Assembly: GCA_035546135.1 (NCBI GenBank)
Contig: DASZWY010000193.1
Coordinates: 1-12,546 of the forward strand
Length of the DNA: 12,546 bases
Reading direction: 5' to 3'
Source of the DNA: JABDGR01 sp035546135
GTDB taxonomy: Bacteria > Verrucomicrobiota > Verrucomicrobiia > Opitutales > JABDGR01
Below, in pieces: positions 8,359 to 12,546 of the stretch. How positions within the stretch are numbered: the stretch's first letter is position 1; each line of letters starts with the position of its first letter. Under the pieces are notes generated by a model. It was not told the DNA's origin. It made no database searches and saw only the letters and a program-made list of their open reading frames with translations. The position numbers and the translations under genes were made by a program.

Positions 8359-8503
8359 GCCGGTCATTGAAACGGCGAGTCCCGCCCTTTTGACAGAGGC
8401 GTTGCGGCTTCGGCAGCGGAGTAAAAAACGGATTTCATTATATATTTGGTTGCCAAGGGGCGGGCGGCTCTCCACATTCAACAGTTCACCCTATTTCCCG
8501 ACT

Positions 8504-9760
8504 ATGGCTGAAGAACTCACTGGTAATCTACTCGTCGCCCAACACGGCAGTTTGACCTCCGCGCTCAACGCCAGCCTCGCTGGTGTGGTCACCGAAGCCC
8601 TGAACCACGGCGAAATCGAAGAAATCTACGGCGCTCTGCGCGGTGTCCAAGGCGTTCTCCAGGAAGAAATTATCGACTTGGCAGATGAGTCCCAGCAAAC
8701 CATCCGCGGCCTCCGCCACACCCCCGGCGCCGCCCTCGGCACGACCCGCTACCGCATCAGCCGCGACCAGGACATTGAGCGCATCGTCCAAGTCTGCGAA
8801 GCCCACAACATCCGCTTTTTCGTCAACATCGGCGACATCGAGGCGATGCAGACCGCCGCCAAAGTGCATGAAATGGCCACCGCCCGCGGTTACGGCCTGC
8901 GCGTCATCGGCGTGCCCAAGTCCTTTTCCAACAGCGTGCCGGTGACCGACCACTGCCCCGGCTACGGCAGCGCGGCGAAGTTTGTCTCCACGGTCGTGCG
9001 TGAACTCGCCATTGAGCACGAGAGCGCCAGCAACCACGATTTCGTGTCCATCCTCGAAGTCGGTGGCCGCAATTCCGGCTGGATCGCCGCGAGCGCCGCG
9101 CTGGCCAAGCGCAAGAACCAGCTCGATGATCCACCTCATCTCGTGCTCCTGCCCGAGGCGCCGTTCATTCCGGAGCGCTTTGTCGAGGCGGTGCAGGCGA
9201 CCCTCAAGCGCCAGCGTTATTGCATGGTTGTCGTCGGCGAAGGCATCGTGGATGCCAACGGCAATTTTGTCGGCGCGGGCAACGCCAAGGACGCCTACGG
9301 CCAGCCGACCTTCGGCCACGCCGGCGAATACCTGCGCCTCCTGCTCGAACAGCAGCTCGGCGTGCGCGCGCGCGCGTCGAAGCTCGGTTTGCTCCAGCGC
9401 GTGGCCGCCCATTGTGGCTCGCAGACGGACAACGACGAAGCCTACACCTGCGGCCAGGCGGCCGTGAAGGCGGCGGTCGCCGGTGAATCCGGCAAGCTGG
9501 TCATCCTCGTCCGCGGCGACGGCGACCATTACACCTGTGAAACCGGCCTCGCCGGTCTGGCCGATGTCACCACCCCGAAGCCCTTCCCGCCGACGTGGAT
9601 CAACGACGACGGCCTGAGCCTGAACTTCCAGTTCTCCAAATACGCGCTGCCGCTCATCCAGGGCGAGGTCAAGACGCCCTTCGAAAACGGCGTGCCGAAA
9701 TTCGTGTCGCTCGTGCGCTCGCAAGTCGCCCGCCGCCTCGAGAGCTACGTTTTGGAATAA
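8504..9760 (+). CDS. pfp: Homologue of PPi-dependent 6-phosphofructokinase with degenerate active site
   Basis: A protein of 418 residues that aligns end to end with the PPi-type phosphofructokinase family: NASLAGV (22-28), GVQGVL, TPGAALGTTRY, TDHCPGYGSAAKF (148-160), NSGWIAASAAL, LQR (297-299), TDNDEAY. Active enzymes phosphorylate fructose 6-phosphate with PPi. Here three key motifs are changed. The N-terminal SGGPT phosphate loop reads HGSLT (14-18), GGNDS reads GDIEA (110-114), and the catalytic PKTIDND reads PKSFSNS (138-144), so the usual base Asp is Ser142. MGR is GGR (187-189). Glu246, Arg299 and the PPi-type Lys139 remain. The frame is intact, suggesting a selected non-catalytic or regulatory role. 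ATG 8504 is favoured over an upstream in-frame TTG at 8390 because homology begins here. The 145-bp upstream gap has a TTGACA (8390-8395) but no -10 at proper spacing. Confidence 0.9.
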   Translation: MAEELTGNLLVAQHGSLTSALNASLAGVVTEALNHGEIEEIYGALRGVQGVLQEEIIDLADESQQTIRGLRHTPGAALGTTRYRISRDQDIERIVQVCEAHNIRFFVNIGDIEAMQTAAKVHEMATARGYGLRVIGVPKSFSNSVPVTDHCPGYGSAAKFVSTVVRELAIEHESASNHDFVSILEVGGRNSGWIAASAALAKRKNQLDDPPHLVLLPEAPFIPERFVEAVQATLKRQRYCMVVVGEGIVDANGNFVGAGNAKDAYGQPTFGHAGEYLRLLLEQQLGVRARASKLGLLQRVAAHCGSQTDNDEAYTCGQAAVKAAVAGESGKLVILVRGDGDHYTCETGLAGLADVTTPKPFPPTWINDDGLSLNFQFSKYALPLIQGEVKTPFENGVPKFVSLVRSQVARRLESYVLE

Positions 9761-9787
9761 GCGCCACAGAGGGTTGGTGGTCGGTGC

Positions 9788-9824
9788 AAAAAAACTCCGG
9801 AAAAAAAATTCCCGGAGTTTTTTT
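9788..9824 (+). terminator. Rho-independent terminator after the PFP homologue
   Basis: A perfect 13-bp stem: seven A plus CTCCGG (9788-9800) pairs with CCGGAG plus seven T (9812-9824), across an 11-nt A-rich loop. It begins 27 bases after the stop at 9760. The A-tract on the left arm would let it work on the opposite strand too. Confidence 0.85.
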
Positions 9825-9839
9825 GCCTCCGCCAATCCG

Positions 9840-9848
9840 GAAAAGTTG
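9840..9848 (+). repeat. Left copy of target-site duplication
   Basis: GAAAAGTTG here is repeated exactly at 9969-9977, flanking the palindromic element. Because the ninth base (G) also fits the element's terminal inverted repeat, the duplication is 8 or 9 bp. Confidence 0.6.
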
Positions 9849-9968
9849 GTGGTGACGCATTTTGGAATGCCGCTCGGTTCGTAGCGCGGTGCTTTAGCCC
9901 GCGCTGCACAGCAGTACTAGCAGCCAGAGCGCGGGCTAAAGCACCGCGCTACGAAATGCGTCACTACC
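9848..9968. mobile_element. MITE-like palindromic element, 121 bp, no coding capacity
   Basis: The ends are 15-bp terminal inverted repeats with one mismatch (9848-9862 and 9954-9968; inner 11 bp GTGACGCATTT perfect). Inside is a perfect 28-bp inverted repeat (9878-9905 with 9928-9955) around a 22-nt spacer with AGTACT near its centre. The right outer and inner arms abut, while the left ones are separated by 15 nt (9863-9877). The element is flanked by the direct repeat GAAAAGTTG. It would fold into a very stable hairpin in RNA or single-stranded DNA. A REP/RAYT-type palindrome is the alternative, but the terminal repeats and duplication favour a transposed miniature element. Confidence 0.65.
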
Positions 9969-9977
9969 GAAAAGTTG
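9969..9977 (+). repeat. Right copy of target-site duplication
   Basis: GAAAAGTTG, identical to 9840-9848, directly follows the right inverted repeat of the palindromic element. Confidence 0.6.
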
Positions 9978-9994
9978 TAATCTTGGCGTAATAT

Positions 9995-10038
9995 TATAAT
10001 TAATTTTTTCTGTAACAATGCTGTAACACGACTGTTGC
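9995..10038 (+). promoter_or_regulatory. Promoter region with Pho-box-like direct repeats upstream of the MFS gene
   Basis: CTGTAAC occurs at 10010-10016 and again at 10021-10027 with a 4-bp gap; a third, weaker unit CTGTTGC follows at 10032-10038 at the same 11-bp spacing. Two 7-mers with a 4-bp gap is the architecture of PhoB/OmpR-family operators (E. coli Pho box CTGTCAT). A TATAAT hexamer at 9995-10000 has no good -35 at 17 bp. If it is the -10, the repeats lie around or after the transcription start and would suit repression. If the repeats replace a -35, the start would be near 10049 and activation is possible. Confidence 0.45.
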
Positions 10039-10041
10039 TAA

Positions 10042-10064
10042 GCTCGATTCGATCCCAATCGAGC
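10042..10064 (+). promoter_or_regulatory. Perfect hairpin ending at the MFS start codon
   Basis: GCTCGATT (10042-10049) and AATCGAGC (10057-10064) form a perfect 8-bp inverted repeat with a 7-nt loop. The right arm ends at the base before the ATG at 10065. It occupies the place of a ribosome binding site. It could be an RNA structure limiting initiation, or a DNA operator for a dimeric repressor. Confidence 0.5.
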
Positions 10065-11591
10065 ATGTCCGAGCAACCCTCCGTTCCATTTCCGCCCAAT
10101 GCCAACCGACGGAAAATTTCTTCGACGAATTCAGCCGGCCCGTATGCGGCCCTGCGGCTGACGGGCTTTCGCTCGTATCTTTGCGGAAACCTGCTGGCGA
10201 CCATCGGCATGCAGATGCTCGCGGTCGCGGTTGGTTGGGAGCTCTACGAGACGACGAATTCCGCGACCATCCTGGGGCTGGCCGGGTTGTTTCAGGTATT
10301 GCCGATTCTGTTGCTGGCGATTCCCGCCGGGCGGTTGGTGGACCATTTCAATCGCAAGCGCCTCCTCCTCGCCAACCAGATTTTGCTGGCGCTGTCCGCC
10401 GCGGCGCTCGGCTGCGCGACGATGCTGCGGTCGCGGATTCCCGATTGGCCGGTGTTGCACACCGCCAATGCCTGGCTGGCGAATGTGGCGGCGCAGTTTC
10501 ACGACCATGACACGAACTTCACCTCCCCGCACCTCCCCATCATGCTGGCGCTGCTGTTTCTCAACGGCGTCGTGCGTTCGGTGAACCAGCCGGTCAAGCA
10601 GGCGTTGATTCCGCAATTGGTGCCGGCGCGGGTTTTTCATAACGCCGTGACCTGGAACACCACGGTGGTGGAAAGTTCGACCATTGTCGGCCCGGCGGTG
10701 GCCGGCATTTTGCTCGCGGTGATGCAGTCCCGCTACCCCGCTTCCCCGGCGGCCTACGCGCTGGTTTATTTTTTGGCGGCGCTGGGCCAGTTGGGCCAGT
10801 GGCTGTTCCTCTTGCCGGTGAAAGTTGCGCCCGCGACCCATGCGCCGGAGCCGCTGACGGTGCGTTCGGTATTTTCGGGCGTGGCCTACGTCTGGCGGAC
10901 CAAAGTCATTCTCGGTGTTATCACCCTCGATTTATTCGGCGTGCTGTTTGGCGGGGCCACGGCATTGCTGCCCATGTTTGCGCGGGACATTCTGCATTGC
11001 GGGCCGGCGGGGCTCGGTTGGCTGCGCGCGGCGCCTTCGCTAGGAGCCTGTCTCGTGGCGGTGGTGCTGGCGCATCGCCCGCCGTTGCGGCAGGCGGGTC
11101 GAACGCTGCTTTTCGCCGTCGCCGGTTTTGGCCTCGCCACCGTCGGCTTTGGTCTTTCACAGAATTTCTATCTTTCCCTTGCCTGCCTGCTGTTGGTGGG
11201 CGCCTGCGATAACACCTCGGTCATCATCCGCCAGACTGTCGTGCAACTGCTCACCCCCGACCCGATGCGCGGCCGGGTGTCGGCGGTGAAGTCGCTGTTC
11301 AGTTCGGCGTCAAATGGGTTGGGTGCGCTCGAGTCCGGGTTGACGGCGGCATTGCTCGGTCCGGTGCTTTCGGTGGTGGGCGGCGGCGCGGGCAGTCTGC
11401 TGGTGGTGCTAGCCGTGGCGGCAATCTGGCCGCAGGTGCGTCGCTTCGGAACTTTGCAACCGGTGGTGGCGGACAATGAAACCGAACGCGGTTGGGGCAA
11501 AAATCTTATCGCCCAGGATTCCTTTTGCGCCGGCACGGCGGGTGACGCGCGTTACAGCAAGACCAGTCCCGTGCCGCGTATCTCGAGTTAG
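10065..11591 (+). CDS. MFS transporter, EntS/MFS_3-like exporter
   Basis: An inner-membrane protein of 508 residues with about twelve hydrophobic segments. The loop after the second helix carries the MFS motif A form AGRLVDHFNRKR (88-99). NQPVKQALIPQLVPARVFHN (174-193) followed by ESSTIVGPAVAG is typical of the EntS-like MFS_3 group, whose studied members export siderophores or other small molecules; the substrate here is unknown. A long loop (about 122-157) separates two early helices. The last 37 residues after the final helix are hydrophilic, look unlike a conserved domain, and may be an extension by loss of an earlier stop. The ATG at 10065 is preferred; a TTG at 10035 would add ten residues but falls inside the operator repeats. 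No Shine-Dalgarno is present. It appears monocistronic. Confidence 0.85.
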   Translation: MSEQPSVPFPPNANRRKISSTNSAGPYAALRLTGFRSYLCGNLLATIGMQMLAVAVGWELYETTNSATILGLAGLFQVLPILLLAIPAGRLVDHFNRKRLLLANQILLALSAAALGCATMLRSRIPDWPVLHTANAWLANVAAQFHDHDTNFTSPHLPIMLALLFLNGVVRSVNQPVKQALIPQLVPARVFHNAVTWNTTVVESSTIVGPAVAGILLAVMQSRYPASPAAYALVYFLAALGQLGQWLFLLPVKVAPATHAPEPLTVRSVFSGVAYVWRTKVILGVITLDLFGVLFGGATALLPMFARDILHCGPAGLGWLRAAPSLGACLVAVVLAHRPPLRQAGRTLLFAVAGFGLATVGFGLSQNFYLSLACLLLVGACDNTSVIIRQTVVQLLTPDPMRGRVSAVKSLFSSASNGLGALESGLTAALLGPVLSVVGGGAGSLLVVLAVAAIWPQVRRFGTLQPVVADNETERGWGKNLIAQDSFCAGTAGDARYSKTSPVPRISS

Positions 11592-11786
11592 CGGCGAAAT
11601 GGGAAACGCGGTAATGCGAGCCGGGGTGCTCAACCGTGGAAGACCCGTGGCGCGCGGCCGGGCAATTTGTCGGCGACTTCGCGCACTGCATTGCCGGTGA
11701 GCAGGGTATGCAGAAAGTGCCGATATAGCGCACCAAGAATAAGTTTCGCCCCGCTTTGCCACAGACCGACTGGCACGGCTCCCTGG
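11592..11786. other. Intergenic stretch downstream of the MFS gene, no convincing gene
   Basis: No convincing coding region. A minus-strand frame from a GTG at 11776 to TGA at 11630 would encode 48 residues with a plausible composition (contains TGNAVREVADKLPGRAP). It has no ATG and no recognised family, so it could be a gene remnant. No terminator with a T-tract was found after the MFS stop. Confidence 0.4.
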
Positions 11787-11861
11787 GATAAATTAATCGT
11801 TAAGAAAATAATAACAAAGCGATAAAATTTTTACGTTAAGTATTAAGAAAACGCTAATAAA
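11787..11861. promoter_or_regulatory. AT-rich patch directly upstream of the sigma-54 site
   Basis: About 80% A+T in an otherwise GC-rich window. TTAAGAAAA occurs at 11800-11808 and 11843-11851 and again at 12086-12094; CGTTAAG occurs at 11798-11804 and 11834-11840. Such a patch is the expected place for enhancer-protein or DNA-bending sites serving a sigma-54 promoter, but no exact NtrC or IHF consensus was seen. Confidence 0.4.
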
Positions 11862-11877
11862 TGGCACGGGAACTGCT
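11862..11877 (+). promoter_or_regulatory. Sigma-54 (RpoN) -24/-12 promoter for amt
   Basis: TGGCACGGGAACTGCT matches the sigma-54 consensus TGGCACG-N4-TTGCW at every specified position except one (C for T at the start of the -12 element). GG and GC are exactly 10 bp apart, as required. Transcription would start near 11888, leaving a leader of about 235 nt before the amt ATG. Nitrogen-controlled amt genes often use RpoN, so the context supports the site. Confidence 0.6.
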
Positions 11878-12123
11878 CGAATCCGGGCAATGCTCACCTT
11901 GTTGGAAATTCCCCCTGCAAAGTTTTGCTCAGGTTGTCTGCCTGCTTGCGAGATTAGTTTCTTATCTACCTGCGGGCCACCTGATTCCGGTTGAATTTCA
12001 CTTCCTGGATTTGCTGCCTTGTGCCACAGGATTGTCAGCCTTTAACCCGGCTTTCATCCCCTTCGCCGCCCCGCTCTGGGTTCCATTAAGAAAAAAACGA
12101 CCATACTTTGCTTTTTTTTAACC
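11878..12123 (+). other. Long 5' leader of amt
   Basis: Pyrimidine-rich, with no recognised gene or riboswitch. An 86-codon frame starting at 11861 overlaps the sigma-54 site and has no protein-family features. Just before amt an A7 run (12091-12097) and a T8 run (12112-12119) could pair weakly. No Shine-Dalgarno precedes the ATG. Confidence 0.4.
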
Positions 12124-12546
12124 ATGTCTTCACTCATTCGTCATTCACTTGTTCAAGTTGGCCTCTTCGCCGCCCTGGCCTGCCTTTCGTTGGCCCGTGC
12201 CCAAACCGCGCCTGCGGCAGCCCCTGCCGCCGGCTCCGCCCCTGCCGCTGCCTCGGCGGATGCGCCCAAATCCGGTCCCAAGTTGGAGGACCGCGTCGCC
12301 GCCTTGGAAGCCTATTTCGGCAACACGGATCCTTCCGCCGCCCTCGCGTCCTACAAGGACAAAGACGGCAATTTGCCCAAGGATTTCCAGGTTCCGGCGA
12401 CCGTCGGTAATCCTGGCCCCGGCCACAATGGCTGGATGATGACCTGCGCGGCGCTCGTGCTGTTCATGACGCTGCCGGGCCTCGCCCTGTTCTACGGGGG
12501 TTTGGTGCGCCGCAAGAACGTGCTCTCCGTCATGGCGCAATGCCTG
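12124..12546 (+). CDS. amt: Ammonium transporter (Amt family), 3'-truncated by window edge
   Basis: The first 141 residues of an Amt channel, which passes ammonium/ammonia across the inner membrane. Residues 1-26 form a signal peptide (cleavage likely ARA-Q). An Ala/Pro-rich linker (27-50) follows, then a short possibly helical segment PKLEDRVAALEAYFG. The diagnostic first core helix has NGWMMTCAALVLFMTLPGLA, FYGGLVRRKNVLS and MAQC. The linker and helix form a longer periplasmic N-terminus than in E. coli AmtB. A sigma-54 promoter match upstream fits nitrogen-limitation control. A PII gene often accompanies amt but would lie beyond the window. Confidence 0.95.
   Translation, partial: MSSLIRHSLVQVGLFAALACLSLARAQTAPAAAPAAGSAPAAASADAPKSGPKLEDRVAALEAYFGNTDPSAALASYKDKDGNLPKDFQVPATVGNPGPGHNGWMMTCAALVLFMTLPGLALFYGGLVRRKNVLSVMAQCL

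Noticed and set aside
6916..8481. 521-codon minus-strand frame opposite purB
   Set aside because: Composition is typical of the antisense of a GC-rich gene, with no domain motifs; purB is certain.
8390..8503. TTG-started N-terminal extension of the PFP homologue
   Set aside because: The extra 38 residues have no family counterpart, and the TTG is part of a TTGACA sequence.
8528..9835. 435-codon minus-strand frame opposite the PFP homologue
   Set aside because: Antisense shadow; it also starts inside the terminator region.
9848..9968. CRISPR or attachment-site reading of the palindromic region
   Set aside because: There is only one palindromic unit with no spacer series and no integrase or tRNA nearby; nested inverted repeats with a target duplication fit a miniature element better.
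11531..11576. CGGCACGG/CCGTGCCG inverted repeat at the end of the MFS gene as a terminator
   Set aside because: It has a 30-nt loop, lies inside the coding sequence, and has no T-tract after it.
11717..11733. GTGC-N9-GCAC as an NtrC binding site
   Set aside because: NtrC sites have GCAC before GTGC with about 7 bp between; the order and spacing here are wrong.
11861..12121. 86-codon plus-strand frame before amt
   Set aside because: Its start lies in the sigma-54 site, composition is random-looking, and no family is recognised.

Overview
The window is GC-rich bacterial chromosome with densely packed genes. The gene types suggest a member of the Verrucomicrobiota, perhaps near Opitutales. These are tandem secreted GH35 glycosidases, a pyrophosphate-type phosphofructokinase homologue, a planctomycete/verrucomicrobia-style lipoprotein cytochrome c and an Amt with a signal peptide. 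None of the starts has a recognisable Shine-Dalgarno sequence. The taxonomic call is inference; no rRNA or other marker is present.

Region 1 (1-6226, + strand) looks like one operon of four genes with gaps of only 18-21 bp. It holds two tandem GH35 beta-galactosidase paralogues (the first cut by the window start), an enolase-superfamily protein that matches D-tartrate dehydratase (TarD) at all catalytic positions, and a DctA-type dicarboxylate symporter. The suggested logic is glycan trimming outside the cytoplasm plus import of a C4 dicarboxylate or hydroxy-acid, with dehydration of D-tartrate to oxaloacetate. The tarD-dctA pairing is the better supported half; the link to the galactosidases rests on gene order only.

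Region 2 (6223-9824) starts with a minus-strand c-type cytochrome lipoprotein whose stop codon overlaps that of dctA. It is divergent from purB (adenylosuccinate lyase). Next comes an intact homologue of PPi-dependent phosphofructokinase in which the phosphate-binding, metal-binding and catalytic-aspartate motifs are all substituted, so it is probably a pseudoenzyme or a regulatory subunit. It ends in a clear 13-bp-stem terminator.

Region 3 (9825-11591) carries a 121-bp, transposase-less palindromic element with terminal inverted repeats and an 8-9 bp target duplication. It is followed by a Pho-box-like array of 7-mers at 11-bp spacing, a perfect hairpin that ends exactly at a start codon, and an MFS exporter gene (EntS/MFS_3 type).

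Region 4 (11592-12546) is a 532-bp intergenic stretch with an AT-rich patch and a very good sigma-54 (-24/-12) promoter match. It is followed by the 5' part of an amt ammonium-transporter gene that runs off the window. Nitrogen control of amt through RpoN is a well-precedented arrangement.

No CRISPR array, rRNA, tRNA, phage or defence genes were seen. The most unusual items are the degenerate-active-site PFP homologue, the MITE-like element next to an operator array, and the GH35-GH35-tarD-dctA operon.
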